64,000 bases of DNA, taken from Streptomyces brevispora (lineage in GTDB: Bacteria > Actinomycetota > Actinomycetes > Streptomycetales > Streptomycetaceae). Below the pieces are notes generated by a model that was not told where the DNA came from, ran no database searches, and saw only the letters and a program-made list of their open reading frames with translations. The translations under genes and the position numbers were made by a program. Where the stretch lies: positions 4,030,001 to 4,094,000 of the forward strand of contig NZ_VIWW01000001.1 of the NCBI RefSeq assembly GCF_007829885.1, read 5' to 3'. Every line of letters begins with the position of its first letter. Positions within the stretch are counted from its first letter, which is position 1. Positions 14,368 to 23,190 of this stretch are shown piece after piece.

Positions 14368-16122
14368 TCAGTCCTTGATCTCGCAGATGACGGCACCGGA
14401 CGAGACCGAGCTGCCGACCTCGGCGGCGAGGCCCTTGACCGTGCCGGCGCGGTGCGCGTTGAGCGGCTGCTCCATCTTCATGGCCTCGAGGACGACGATC
14501 AGATCGCCCTCCTTGACCTCCTGGCCCTCCTCCACCGCGATCTTCACGATCGTGCCCTGCATCGGGGAGGCGAGGGTGTCGCCGGAGGCCGCCGAGCCGG
14601 ACTTCTTCGCCGCGCGGCGCTTGGGCCTGGCGCCCGCGGCGAGTCCGGTACGGGCCAGGCTCATACCGAGCGACGAGGGCAGCGAGACCTCGAGGCGCTT
14701 GCCGCCGACCTCGACGACCACGGTCTCGCGGCCGGACTCCTCGTCCGCCTCCGCGGCGGCCGGGGTGGCGAACGCCGGGATCTCGTTGACGAACTCCGTC
14801 TCGATCCAGCGGGTGTGGATCCGGAACGGGTCGGAGGTGAACGCCGGGTCGGCGACGACCGCGCGGTGGAACGGGATGGCGGTGGCCATGCCCTCCACGT
14901 TGAACTCGGCCAGCGCACGGGCCGCGCGCTGGAGCGCCTGCTCACGCGTCGCACCGGTCACGATCAGCTTCGCCAGCAGCGAGTCCCAGGCGGGGCCGAT
15001 GACCGAGCCGGACTCGACGCCCGCGTCGAGGCGGACACCGGGACCGCTCGGCGGGGCGAACACGGTGACGGTGCCGGGGGCGGGCAGGAAGCCCCGGCCC
15101 GGGTCCTCGCCGTTGATCCGGAACTCGAAGGAGTGACCGCGCACGGCCGGGTCGCCGTAGCCCAGCTCCTCGCCGTCGGCGATGCGGAACATCTCGCGCA
15201 CGAGGTCGAGACCGGTGACCTCCTCGGTGACCGGGTGCTCGACCTGGAGGCGGGTGTTGACCTCCAGGAAGGAGATCGTGCCGTCCGTGCCGACGAGGAA
15301 CTCGACCGTGCCGGCGCCGACGTAGCCGGCCTCCTTCAGGATCGCCTTCGACGCCGCGTACAGCTCGGCGTTCTGCGCCTCGGACAGGAACGGCGCGGGG
15401 GCCTCCTCGACCAGCTTCTGGTGCCGGCGCTGGAGCGAGCAGTCACGGGTGGAGACGACGACCACGTTGCCGTGGGAGTCGGCCAGGCACTGGGTCTCCA
15501 CGTGCCGCGGCTTGTCGAGGTAGCGCTCCACGAAGCACTCCCCGCGCCCGAACGCGGCGACGGCCTCACGGACCGCGGAGTCGTACAGCTCCGGGATCTC
15601 CTCCAGCGTGCGGGCGACCTTCAGCCCGCGCCCGCCACCACCGAAGGCGGCCTTGATCGCGACCGGCAGCCCGTGCTGCTCGGCGAAGGCGACGACCTCG
15701 GCGGAACCCCCGACCGGGTCCGGGGTACCGGCGACCAGCGGCGCACCGGCGCGCTGGGCGATGTGACGGGCGGCGACCTTGTCACCGAGGTCCCGGATCG
15801 CCTGCGGCGGCGGACCGATCCACGTCAGACCGGCGTCCAGCACGGCCTGGGCGAACTCGGCGTTCTCCGAGAGGAATCCGTAACCGGGGTGGATCGCGTC
15901 CGCCCCGGAGTCCTTGGCAGCCTGGAGCACCTTGGCCATGTCCAGGTAACTGGCGGCCGGGGTGTCACCGCCCAGAGCGAATGCCTCGTCGGCCGCACGC
16001 ACATGCAGAGCGTCGCGGTCCGGGTCTGCGTAGACGGCCACGCTCCCGATTCCCGCGTCCCGGCAAGCTCGGGCAACACGGACAGCAATTTCGCCACGGT
16101 TGGCGATGAGCACCTTGCGCAC
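14368..16122 (-). CDS. accA2: Acyl-CoA carboxylase alpha subunit (biotin carboxylase/BCCP)
   Basis: This 584-residue biotinylated subunit carboxylates biotin with ATP and bicarbonate and passes CO2 to the beta subunit to make malonyl- or methylmalonyl-CoA. It begins MRKVLIANRGEIAVRVARACRDAG (biotin carboxylase N-domain). It carries the ATP-grasp glycine loop FGGGGRGLKVA, the active-site EVNTRLQVEHPVTEE (about residues 285-300), and a C-terminal biotinyl domain with the lysine in LEAMKMEQPL. Length and layout match S. coelicolor AccA2. The start is a GTG preceded by AAGGAGG at 8 nt. The partner subunits and biotin ligase lie 2-5 kb away. Confidence 0.95.
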   Translation of the reverse strand: MRKVLIANRGEIAVRVARACRDAGIGSVAVYADPDRDALHVRAADEAFALGGDTPAASYLDMAKVLQAAKDSGADAIHPGYGFLSENAEFAQAVLDAGLTWIGPPPQAIRDLGDKVAARHIAQRAGAPLVAGTPDPVGGSAEVVAFAEQHGLPVAIKAAFGGGGRGLKVARTLEEIPELYDSAVREAVAAFGRGECFVERYLDKPRHVETQCLADSHGNVVVVSTRDCSLQRRHQKLVEEAPAPFLSEAQNAELYAASKAILKEAGYVGAGTVEFLVGTDGTISFLEVNTRLQVEHPVTEEVTGLDLVREMFRIADGEELGYGDPAVRGHSFEFRINGEDPGRGFLPAPGTVTVFAPPSGPGVRLDAGVESGSVIGPAWDSLLAKLIVTGATREQALQRAARALAEFNVEGMATAIPFHRAVVADPAFTSDPFRIHTRWIETEFVNEIPAFATPAAAEADEESGRETVVVEVGGKRLEVSLPSSLGMSLARTGLAAGARPKRRAAKKSGSAASGDTLASPMQGTIVKIAVEEGQEVKEGDLIVVLEAMKMEQPLNAHRAGTVKGLAAEVGSSVSSGAVICEIKD

Positions 16123-16518
16123 GATGGCTCCCTCCTTGAAACAAGCTGAGTTTAGGGACTACCGACACGGTCCTACGACCCGTCCCCAATGGTGAGCTTG
16201 CCCACACGGAGTGTGATTCGAGGCTTGCTCGAGTCGCGAAATCCCTTGTGGCACCACGGTACGCCGGGAACCATGACCGAACAGTAGCCACGAGGTGTGG
16301 TCCAGGTCTCTATCGATACGGGCAGCGAGGCCCGGTGTTTCTTTGTCTGATTCCTACTAACGGCTGCGCGATTCTTTGCCCGACGAACGGCAGCGGGTGC
16401 GGCAGGCCCGTCACGGGGCGGGTCGGGGCGCGAAGGTTGCCCAACCTCTTGTACGAAGGTTTACCGCTGAGTAGGGTCCGCGCTATCGCACGTACTGCAG
16501 GTAACAGGGGGTGAGCGC
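16123..16518. other. 396-bp divergent promoter region between accA2 and a membrane protein gene
   Basis: The region is less GC-rich than its surroundings around 16310-16380. On the left it holds AAAC-N7-GTTT (about 16139-16153) just upstream of the accA2 Shine-Dalgarno sequence. On the right it holds a good promoter for the membrane protein gene. I found no credible gene, riboswitch or tRNA in it. Confidence 0.5.
16449..16477 (+). promoter_or_regulatory. Sigma-70-type promoter
   Basis: TTGTAC (16449-16454), a 17-nt spacer and TAGGGT (16472-16477) form a good HrdB-type promoter about 40 bp before the GTG of the following membrane protein gene. Confidence 0.55.
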
Positions 16519-16968
16519 GTGACGCGCAGGCCGGTGGCTTTCACGGCCGCGATCGTGCTGTTCGCGGAGGCCGTGGGCATCGTGATCATCAACGGCGTCA
16601 TGGCGACGTTCGTCAAGAACCAGGACATGTCCCTGGCGGGGATGGATCCCGGCGTCATGGCCAACGGCACCTGGGCGATGGGCGGAGTCTCCGGGCTGCT
16701 CCTGCTGCTGTGCGGTGTGCTGCTCCTGCTGACCGGCATCCGTGACCGGGCCCCGGGCCGGATCGCCCGGACCGTCCTCATCTGCTGCGCCGTCGTCCAC
16801 GGGGTGCTGGGCGCGTTGACGGTGGGGCTGATCGGCTGGAACGCGTTCGCGTTCATGATGGTGGTGCTCGGCCTGATCGTGCTGACGCTGGTGATGTACG
16901 GCGCCGACCACGAGGAGCCGGCCGCCGGTGCCGCTGACGAGAAGCCGACGGCCCCGGCCCCGGCCTGA
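16519..16968 (+). CDS. Four-helix membrane protein of unknown function
   Basis: This 149-residue protein has four predicted transmembrane segments at about residues 7-29, 52-72, 83-105 and 108-127, and an Ala/Glu/Pro-rich cytoplasmic tail. The loop after helix 1 carries VKNQDMSLAGMDPGVMANGTWAMGG. It has no catalytic motif. Conserved genes of this type sit beside maf and acyl-CoA carboxylase genes in Streptomyces. The GTG start follows an AGGGGG sequence. It converges with maf; the 93-bp gap contains degenerate GACCGGA repeats. Confidence 0.78.
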   Translation: MTRRPVAFTAAIVLFAEAVGIVIINGVMATFVKNQDMSLAGMDPGVMANGTWAMGGVSGLLLLLCGVLLLLTGIRDRAPGRIARTVLICCAVVHGVLGALTVGLIGWNAFAFMMVVLGLIVLTLVMYGADHEEPAAGAADEKPTAPAPA

Positions 16969-17061
16969 CCGGAAGACCCGGCCCGACCGGACGGCGCAAC
17001 TCCGACCGGATGACCCAGCCCAGGCCTGACCGGACGGCGCGCGCCTGACCGGCCGGTTCGC

Positions 17062-17670
17062 TCAGACCCACAGGTCGGTGACCGGAATCCCCAGCTCGCC
17101 CAGCAGCCGCCGCAGCAGCGGCAGCGAGAGCCCGATGACATTGCCCGGGTCGCCGTCGATGGAGTCCACGAACGGCGCCGAGCGCCCGTCGAGGGTGAAC
17201 GCGCCCGCCACGTGGAGCGGTTCGCCGGAGGCCACGTAGGCGGCGATCTCGGCGTCCGTCGGCTCACCGAAGCGGACCGTCGTGGACGCGGTCTCGGAGA
17301 CTGTCCGCCCGGTCGCGGTGTCGGTCAGGCTGTGACCCGTCCGCAGTACTCCGGACCGCCCCCGCATGGACTTCCAGCGGGCCGTGGCCTCCTCGGCGTC
17401 GGCCGGCTTGCCGAGCGCCTCGCCGTCGAGTTCGAGCACCGAGTCGCACCCGATGACCAGGGCCCCCGCGACCTCCGGAAGCGCGGCCACGACGGCGGCC
17501 TTGGCCTCGGCGAGCACCAGTGCCAGCGCGGCCGGTGTCGGGGCGCTCAGCGCGTCCTCGTCCACCCCGCTGACGATCACCTCGGGCCCGAAGCCGGCCT
17601 GCCGGAGCAGACCGAGGCGGGCGGGGGAGGCGGAGGCGAGCACGAGACGGCGGGGAACGAGATCAGTCAT
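17062..17670 (-). CDS. maf: Maf-like nucleotide pyrophosphatase
   Basis: Maf proteins hydrolyse non-canonical or excess nucleoside triphosphates to the monophosphate and have been tied to division control. The 202-residue sequence has the N-terminal signature LVLASASPARLGLLRQAG, the SGVDED motif, the catalytic GCDSVLELDG (about residues 78-87), and C-terminal DSIDGDPGNVIGLSLPLL. The ATG at 17670 was used because it lies 7 nt after a TACGAT hexamer (possible leaderless start); an ATG three codons upstream is the alternative. Confidence 0.9.
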   Translation of the reverse strand: MTDLVPRRLVLASASPARLGLLRQAGFGPEVIVSGVDEDALSAPTPAALALVLAEAKAAVVAALPEVAGALVIGCDSVLELDGEALGKPADAEEATARWKSMRGRSGVLRTGHSLTDTATGRTVSETASTTVRFGEPTDAEIAAYVASGEPLHVAGAFTLDGRSAPFVDSIDGDPGNVIGLSLPLLRRLLGELGIPVTDLWV

Positions 17671-17726
17671 GCGCGCCATCGTACAAATCAGCCGGTGCGG
17701 GCGGCCCGGCCCCGGGGCCGGGCCCG

Positions 17727-17855
17727 TCAGCGCGTGCCGAGCACGAACATGGCGACCACCATGGCCAGCGCGAGCACCAGGCCCACGCGCCGCATCATGT
17801 CCTGGGCGTCGCGCAGTTCTTTCGGCGGCTTGTTCTCCGGGTCCGACCACAGCAT
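17727..17855 (-). CDS. Small single-pass membrane protein (42 aa)
   Basis: The protein reads MLWSDPENKPPKEL, a short amphipathic DAQDMMRR, then one transmembrane helix (VGLVLALAMVVAMFVLG) and a two-residue tail. The ATG is preceded by AGGATCGG. It sits between accE and maf in the same direction. From memory it resembles the small Streptomyces proteins named MmpB (morphogenic membrane protein), but I cannot verify this. A strong terminator separates it from accE, so it probably has its own promoter in the 90 bp upstream. Confidence 0.7.
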   Translation of the reverse strand: MLWSDPENKPPKELRDAQDMMRRVGLVLALAMVVAMFVLGTR

Positions 17856-17945
17856 GGTTCCGATCCTGCTGCGAGGACCGCGCCCGCGCCTGAGTACGGG
17901 TACTCAGCCGCCCCGCGCCAACGGACCAGATCCGTCCGGTACGCG

Positions 17946-17993
17946 CCGGAGGCCCGGAACCCCGCGAGCGACGCGAGGGGTCCGGGCCTCCGG
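17946..17993 (-). terminator. Terminator after accE
   Basis: CCGGAGGCCCGGAACCCCGCG pairs with CGCGAGGGGTCCGGGCCTCCGG around a 5-nt loop with one bulge and mismatch. It begins 14 nt beyond the accE stop codon. (The arms are 21 and 22 nt; pairing positions are 17946-17966 and 17972-17993.). Confidence 0.75.
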
Positions 17994-18006
17994 TGACGGT
18001 CCGCGA

Positions 18007-18213
18007 CTACCCGGGCCAGTACGTGCGCGCCCAGGCGCGCGGCCCCGGCAGATGACGGCCGCGCCGGGCGACCCGGCCCGGGTCGGACCACTGTCCGGGC
18101 AGCTCCGGTGCGCCGGACGACACGGCGGACACCGCCGCGGCACGTGCCTGGACGACCGCGAGCGCGGCTGCCAGCTCCTCCGGGGTCGGGTTGCCCCGTA
18201 CGACCTTGATCAT
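18007..18213 (-). CDS. accE: Acyl-CoA carboxylase epsilon subunit
   Basis: This 68-residue protein begins MIKVVRGNPTPEELAAALAVVQARAA, the conserved motif of the actinobacterial acyl-CoA carboxylase epsilon subunit (AccE/PccE). It ends in a Trp/Arg-rich stretch (WSDPGRVARRGRHLPGPRAWARTYWPG). Such subunits strengthen association of the alpha and beta subunits and raise activity. It follows the beta-subunit gene by 14 bp, so the two are co-transcribed, in the order pccB then accE. Confidence 0.9.
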   Translation of the reverse strand: MIKVVRGNPTPEELAAALAVVQARAAAVSAVSSGAPELPGQWSDPGRVARRGRHLPGPRAWARTYWPG

Positions 18214-18227
18214 GGCCAGAGCCCTTT

Positions 18228-19811
18228 CTAGAGAGGGATGTTGCCGTGCTTCTTCGGGGGCAGGGACTCCCGCTTGGTCCGCAGCTGCCGCAGCCCCTTG
18301 ACCACATGGCCCCGGGTCTCGGACGGCATGATCACCGCGTCCACGTAGCCGCGCTCGGCCGCCACGTACGGGTTGAGCAGCGCGTCCTCGTAGTCCGCGA
18401 TCAGTTCAGCGCGGGTCGCGTCCTGATCCTCCGCGGCGGCGATCGTGCGGCGGTGCAGGATGTTGACGGCGCCCTGTGCGCCCATGACGGCGATCTGGGC
18501 GGTCGGCCAGGCGACGTTGATGTCGGCGCCCAGGTGCTTGGAGCCCATGACGTCGTACGCGCCGCCGAACGCCTTGCGGGTGATCACCGTGATCAGCGGG
18601 ACCGTGGCCTCCGCGTACGCGTAGATCAGCTTGGCGCCGCGGCGGATGATGCCGCCGTACTCCTGGTCGACGCCGGGCAGGAACCCGGGCACGTCCACGA
18701 AGGTCAGCACGGGCACGTTGAAGGCGTCGCAGGTGCGGACGAACCGCGCGGCCTTCTCGCTCGCGTTGATGTCCAGGCAGCCGGCGAACTGCATCGGCTG
18801 GTTGGCGACGATGCCGACCGGATAGCCCTCGACCCGGCCGAAGCCGGTGAGGATGTTCGGCGCGAACAGGGCCTGGGTCTCCAGGAACTCGCCGTCGTCC
18901 AGCACATGCTCGATCGCGGTGTGCATGTCGTACGGCTGGTTCGCCGAGTCGGGGATGAGCGTGTCCAGCTCGCGGTCCTCGTCGGTGGTTCCCGGATCCG
19001 CCGTCTCCGGGAAGGCCGGGGCCTCGGAGAGGTTGTTCGAGGGGAGGTACGAGAGCAGCGACTTGACGTACTCGATGGCGTCCTTCTCGTCGCCCGCCAT
19101 GTGGTGCGCCACCCCGGAGGTGGTGTTGTGGGTGCGGGCGCCGCCGAGCTCCTCGAAGCCGACGTCCTCGCCGGTGACCGTCTTGATGACGTCGGGCCCG
19201 GTGATGAACATGTGCGAGGTCTGGTCGACCATGACCGTGAAGTCGGTGATCGCGGGGGAGTAGACCGCGCCGCCCGCGCACGGTCCGACGATCAGCGAGA
19301 TCTGCGGGACGACACCCGACGCGTGCACGTTGCGCCGGAAGATCTCAGCGAAGAGCCCCAGCGCCGCCACGCCTTCCTGGATGCGGGCGCCGCCTCCGTC
19401 GTTGATGCCGATGACCGGGCAGCCGGTCTTCAGCGCGAAGTCCATCACCTTGACGATCTTCTCACCGTAGACCTCGCCGAGCGAGCCGCCGAAGATGGTG
19501 AAGTCCTGCGAGTACACGCAGACGGGGCGGCCGTCGACCGTGCCGTAACCGGTGACGACACCGTCCCCGTACGGGCGGTTCTTCTCGATCCCGAAGTTCG
19601 TCGAACGGTGCCGGGCGAATTCGTCGAGCTCCACGAAGGAGCCCTCGTCGAGCAGCAGCTCCACGCGTTCGCGCGCCGTCAGCTTGCCCTTCGCGTGCTG
19701 CTTTTCCACCGCGCGCGCGGAACCCGCGTGGGTCGCCTCTTCGGTACGGCGCTGCAGGTCCGCGAGCTTGCCCGCGGTGGTGTGGATGTCGATCTCTTCC
19801 GGCTCGGACAT
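18228..19811 (-). CDS. pccB: Propionyl-CoA carboxylase beta subunit (carboxyltransferase)
   Basis: This 527-residue carboxyltransferase moves CO2 from biotin to acyl-CoA to make methylmalonyl-CoA. The two crotonase-like halves are present with their oxyanion glycines (INDGGGARIQEGV near 136-148 and VDVPGFLPGVDQEYGG near 372-387). Asp420 in KAFGGAYDVMGSKH corresponds, by my count and recollection, to PccB Asp422 of S. coelicolor, which favours propionyl-CoA over acetyl-CoA. The ATG opening MSEPEEIDIHTTAGKLADL was chosen; in-frame codons upstream overlap the birA promoter region. It is divergent from birA. Confidence 0.94.
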   Translation of the reverse strand: MSEPEEIDIHTTAGKLADLQRRTEEATHAGSARAVEKQHAKGKLTARERVELLLDEGSFVELDEFARHRSTNFGIEKNRPYGDGVVTGYGTVDGRPVCVYSQDFTIFGGSLGEVYGEKIVKVMDFALKTGCPVIGINDGGGARIQEGVAALGLFAEIFRRNVHASGVVPQISLIVGPCAGGAVYSPAITDFTVMVDQTSHMFITGPDVIKTVTGEDVGFEELGGARTHNTTSGVAHHMAGDEKDAIEYVKSLLSYLPSNNLSEAPAFPETADPGTTDEDRELDTLIPDSANQPYDMHTAIEHVLDDGEFLETQALFAPNILTGFGRVEGYPVGIVANQPMQFAGCLDINASEKAARFVRTCDAFNVPVLTFVDVPGFLPGVDQEYGGIIRRGAKLIYAYAEATVPLITVITRKAFGGAYDVMGSKHLGADINVAWPTAQIAVMGAQGAVNILHRRTIAAAEDQDATRAELIADYEDALLNPYVAAERGYVDAVIMPSETRGHVVKGLRQLRTKRESLPPKKHGNIPL

Positions 19812-19944
19812 CGGGTTGCGGCTCCCTGCCTGGTCACGGGGACGACTGTGCTGCTGATCAGCGGATGAACAGCTACTGCCCCGTAGCGTATCGGCGCGGA
19901 TACGGTTCGGCAGTGCGTCGTTTGACACACCTAGGGTGGCTTGC

Positions 19945-20808
19945 ATGACACCTTCGGATGCGTCTCACAGCCGTTGGTCGGACCTGGACCGGCCGCCCCT
20001 GAACGTTCCCGCGCTGCGGCGCGGTCTGCTCCGGCCGGGCGGGCTGTGGAGCTCCCTCGACGTCGTGGACACCACCGGGTCCACCAACTCCGACCTCGCG
20101 CGGCGCGCGGCCGGCCTCACCGAGGGTGCCGTCCTGGTCGCCGAGGAGCAGACCGCCGGACGGGGGCGCCTCGACCGGACCTGGTCCGCCCCGGCCCGCT
20201 CGGGCCTGTTCCTCTCCGTCTACCTGACCCCCGGCGCCGTACCGGCACAGCGGTGGGGCTGGCTGCCGCTGCTCACCGGTGTCGCGGTGGCGGCCGGCCT
20301 GGAGCGGTCGGCGGGCGTCGACACGGCACTGAAGTGGCCCAACGACCTGCTGGTCACGGTCGGCGGCGAGGAGCGCAAGACGGGCGGCATCCTGGCCGAA
20401 CGGGCCGGGGACGGCGTCGTCATCGGCATCGGCCTCAACGTCTCCCTGCGCGCGGACGAGCTGCCCGCCCCCACGGCCGCCTCGCTCGCCCTGGCCGGGG
20501 CGGTCTCCACGGACCGCGAGACGCTGCTCAGGGGCGTGCTGCGGTCGCTGGAGCACTGGTACGGGGCGTGGCGCGCGGCGGACGGCGACGCGGCCGTGAG
20601 CGGCCTGCGGGAGGCGTACGCGGCGAACTGCGCGACGCTCGGGCGGACGGTACGGGCCCAGCTGCCGGGCGACCGCACGCTCACCGGGGAGGCGGTGGCC
20701 ATCGACGGGGACGGGCGGCTGGTCCTGTCGACCGGCGACGGCCTCCAGGAGCCGGTGTCGGCGGGCGACATCGTGCATCTGAGGGGGGTCGGGGGCGGTC
20801 TGACCTGA
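19945..20808 (+). CDS. birA: Biotin--[acyl-CoA carboxylase] ligase
   Basis: BirA activates biotin with ATP and attaches it to the AccA2 lysine. This 287-residue monofunctional ligase has VDTTGSTNSDL (near 35-45), the biotinyl-AMP loop EEQTAGRGRLDRTW (about 60-73), LKWPNDLLV, KTGGILAE and GIGLNV. It lacks a DNA-binding domain, as in most actinobacteria, so it is not a repressor. The ATG sits 7 nt after a TAGGGT -10 element with no Shine-Dalgarno sequence; a GTG three codons upstream overlaps that element and is less likely. It is divergent from pccB. Confidence 0.94.
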   Translation: MTPSDASHSRWSDLDRPPLNVPALRRGLLRPGGLWSSLDVVDTTGSTNSDLARRAAGLTEGAVLVAEEQTAGRGRLDRTWSAPARSGLFLSVYLTPGAVPAQRWGWLPLLTGVAVAAGLERSAGVDTALKWPNDLLVTVGGEERKTGGILAERAGDGVVIGIGLNVSLRADELPAPTAASLALAGAVSTDRETLLRGVLRSLEHWYGAWRAADGDAAVSGLREAYAANCATLGRTVRAQLPGDRTLTGEAVAIDGDGRLVLSTGDGLQEPVSAGDIVHLRGVGGGLT

Positions 20809-21011
20809 GCGGCGCGCCCGGCGCGGGGCGCGCCGACGGCCGGAGGCGTCCGGCCGCCGGACCGCCCTCGGACACCCGACCGGATATTTCCCGGCCCGCC
20901 CGGCATCCGGTTGACCTGAGGACGTGAGGTAGGGCACACCTGCCGTATCGTTGAGGCGATCCACCGACAGATCGGCAGGGCAGTGCGCAGGGAACGGGCA
21001 GGAGGCGGCTG

Positions 21012-22196
21012 GTGACCGTCGACGACACGAACTCCGGAGCGGGCGCGGAGCCCCCGTCGGACCCATCGGTGCACGCGACACCGCATCACGAAGTCGACCA
21101 CACGGCCGAGCCGACCGACGACCCCCTCGCGATCAGGCTGGAAGCGCTGATCCTGGGCGCCGACCGGCGCTACACCCCGTTCCAGGCCGCCCGGACCGCG
21201 GGCGTCTCCATGGACCTGGCGTCCCGGTTCTGGCGGGCCATGGGCTTCGCCGACATCGGTCAGGCCAAGGCGCTGACCGAGGCGGACGTGCTGGCGCTGC
21301 GGCGGCTGTCCGGTCTGGTCGAGGCCGGGCTGCTCAGCGAGCCGATGGCGATCCAGGTGGCCCGGTCGACCGGGCAGACCACCGCCCGGCTGGCGGAGTG
21401 GCAGATCGACTCGTTCCTGGAGGGGCTGACCGAGCCGCCCGAGCCCGGAATGACCCGTACCGAGGTCACGTACCCCCTGATCGAACTGCTCCTGCCGGAG
21501 CTGGAGGAGTTCCTGGTCTACGTGTGGCGGCGCCAGCTCGCCGCCGCCACCGGCCGGGTCGTACAGGCCGCGGACGACGACGAGATGGTCGACCGGCGGC
21601 TCGCCGTCGGCTTCGCCGACCTCGTCGGGTTCACCCGGCTCACCCGCCGCCTGGAGGAGGAGGAGCTCGGCGAGCTCGTCGAGTCCTTCGAGACCACCTG
21701 CGCCGACCTGGTCGCCGCGCACGGCGGCCGGCTCATCAAGACCCTCGGCGACGAGGTGCTCTTCGCCGCCGACGACGCGGGCACCGCTGCCGAGATCGCG
21801 CTGCGCCTCGTCGAGGCGATGGCCCTGGACGAGACGATGCCGGCGCTGCGCGTCGGTATCGCGTTCGGCACGGTCACCACCCGGATGGGCGATGTGTTCG
21901 GCACCACGGTGAACCTCGCCAGCCGGCTCACCTCGATAGCGCCGAAGGACGCCGTCCTGGTGGACGGGGCGTTCGCCGAGGAGCTGATCCGTACCGGCGA
22001 CGCGCCCGCGTCCGAGGCCCGGGCCGCCGAGGAGGCCGCGGCCGCCGCCGAGCTGGCCGAGAAGGCGGGCGCGGGCGGCGCGGAGCCGAGGCCCGTGCCC
22101 AGGTACCGCTACGGGCTCCAGCCGATGTGGCAGCGCCCGGTGCGTGGCCTCGGCATCGTCGAGCCGTGGCTGCTGGCCCGCCGCGGCACCTCCTGA
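21012..22196 (+). CDS. cya: Class III adenylate cyclase
   Basis: This soluble 394-residue enzyme makes cAMP, which in Streptomyces influences germination and development through Crp. The N-terminal half (residues 1-190) is a helical regulatory region beginning after a disordered acidic leader. The cyclase domain carries metal Asp203 in FADLVGFTRL, Lys243 (ATP adenine recognition) in GRLIKTLGDEVLF, metal Asp247, and TTVNLASRL with the transition-state Asn and Arg. A disordered Ala/Glu segment follows before the C-terminal YGLQPMWQRPVRGLG. The GTG start follows CAGGAGG at a good distance. Confidence 0.93.
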   Translation: MTVDDTNSGAGAEPPSDPSVHATPHHEVDHTAEPTDDPLAIRLEALILGADRRYTPFQAARTAGVSMDLASRFWRAMGFADIGQAKALTEADVLALRRLSGLVEAGLLSEPMAIQVARSTGQTTARLAEWQIDSFLEGLTEPPEPGMTRTEVTYPLIELLLPELEEFLVYVWRRQLAAATGRVVQAADDDEMVDRRLAVGFADLVGFTRLTRRLEEEELGELVESFETTCADLVAAHGGRLIKTLGDEVLFAADDAGTAAEIALRLVEAMALDETMPALRVGIAFGTVTTRMGDVFGTTVNLASRLTSIAPKDAVLVDGAFAEELIRTGDAPASEARAAEEAAAAAELAEKAGAGGAEPRPVPRYRYGLQPMWQRPVRGLGIVEPWLLARRGTS

Positions 22197-22282
22197 GAAG
22201 CTCCGCCCCGCCCCTGACCGGCTTCCCCGGGAGCGCTCTAGGATCCCTCCGGTAACGCTCGTTAACCGACAGGGGTGCAGTC

Positions 22283-23095
22283 ATGACCGTCACGTCCGAG
22301 CAGCGGTTCGGGGAGTTCGTCGCCGTACGGGGCCACGAGGGCCTGGAACACGTCGCCGAGCTGGTCCTCGACCGGCCGCGGGCCATGAACGCGGTGTCCA
22401 CGGACATGGCCCGCTCGATCGCCGCCGCCTGCGCCGCGCTGGCCGCCGACCCGGACGTACGGGTCACCGTCCTCACCTCCAGCCATGAACGGGCCTTCTG
22501 CGTGGGGGCGGACCTCAAGGAGCGGAACTCCTTCACCGATGCCGATCTGGTGCGCCAGCGGCCCACCGCACGCGCCGCCTACACCGGTGTGCTCGAACTG
22601 CCCATGCCGACGATCGCCGCCGTGCACGGCTTCGCGCTCGGCGGCGGATTCGAGCTGGCCCTGTCGTGCGATCTGATCGTCGCCGACCGGACCGCCCTGG
22701 TGGGCCTGCCCGAGGTCTCGGTCGGGGTCATCCCGGGCGGCGGCGGCACCCAGCTGCTGCCGCGCCGGGTCGGGGCGGCGCGCGCCGCGGAGCTGATCTT
22801 CACCGCGCGCCGGGTGGAGGCTGCCGAGGCCCGGGAGCTGGGGCTGGTCGACGAGCTGGTGGCGGAGGGCGAGGACCGGTCCGAGGCGCTGGCGCTCGCC
22901 GGCCGGATCGCGGGCAACTCCCCGGTGGGGCTGCGGGCGGCCAAGCGGGCGCTGCGGCTGGGGCACGGGCTCGATCTGCGGGCCGGCCTGGAGGTGGAGG
23001 ACTCGGCGTGGCGGTCGGTGGCCTTCTCCGGCGACCGGGCGGAGGGTGTGGCCGCGTTCAACGAGAAGCGGAAGCCGAACTGGCCCGGGGAGTGA
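22283..23095 (+). CDS. Enoyl-CoA hydratase/isomerase family protein
   Basis: This 270-residue crotonase-fold protein hydrates enoyl-CoA or performs a related acyl-CoA reaction. It shows LDRPRAMNAVS, the oxyanion segment AFCVGADLKER, HGFALGGGFELALSCD with one catalytic glutamate position, and PEVSVGVIPGGGGTQLLPR with the other; the C-terminal AFNEKRKPNWPGE is typical. The segment ADLKERN resembles the AUH/methylglutaconyl-CoA hydratase subgroup seen in leucine breakdown, but the substrate is uncertain. It lies 86 bp after cya in the same direction. Confidence 0.88.
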   Translation: MTVTSEQRFGEFVAVRGHEGLEHVAELVLDRPRAMNAVSTDMARSIAAACAALAADPDVRVTVLTSSHERAFCVGADLKERNSFTDADLVRQRPTARAAYTGVLELPMPTIAAVHGFALGGGFELALSCDLIVADRTALVGLPEVSVGVIPGGGGTQLLPRRVGAARAAELIFTARRVEAAEARELGLVDELVAEGEDRSEALALAGRIAGNSPVGLRAAKRALRLGHGLDLRAGLEVEDSAWRSVAFSGDRAEGVAAFNEKRKPNWPGE

Positions 23096-23190
23096 CGCGG
23101 GGCGGCATCGGGTGACCGTGTGACAGCGCAACGAGGATGGCCAAAGCAGCAAAATGATCAAAGCACCACAAATCAACATAGGCTGTAGCG

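Noticed and set aside
23096..23190. Possible BldD box upstream of the GGDEF gene (GTGACCGTGTGACAG)
   Set aside because: It does not fit the BldD consensus well enough by eye; a matrix scan would be needed.
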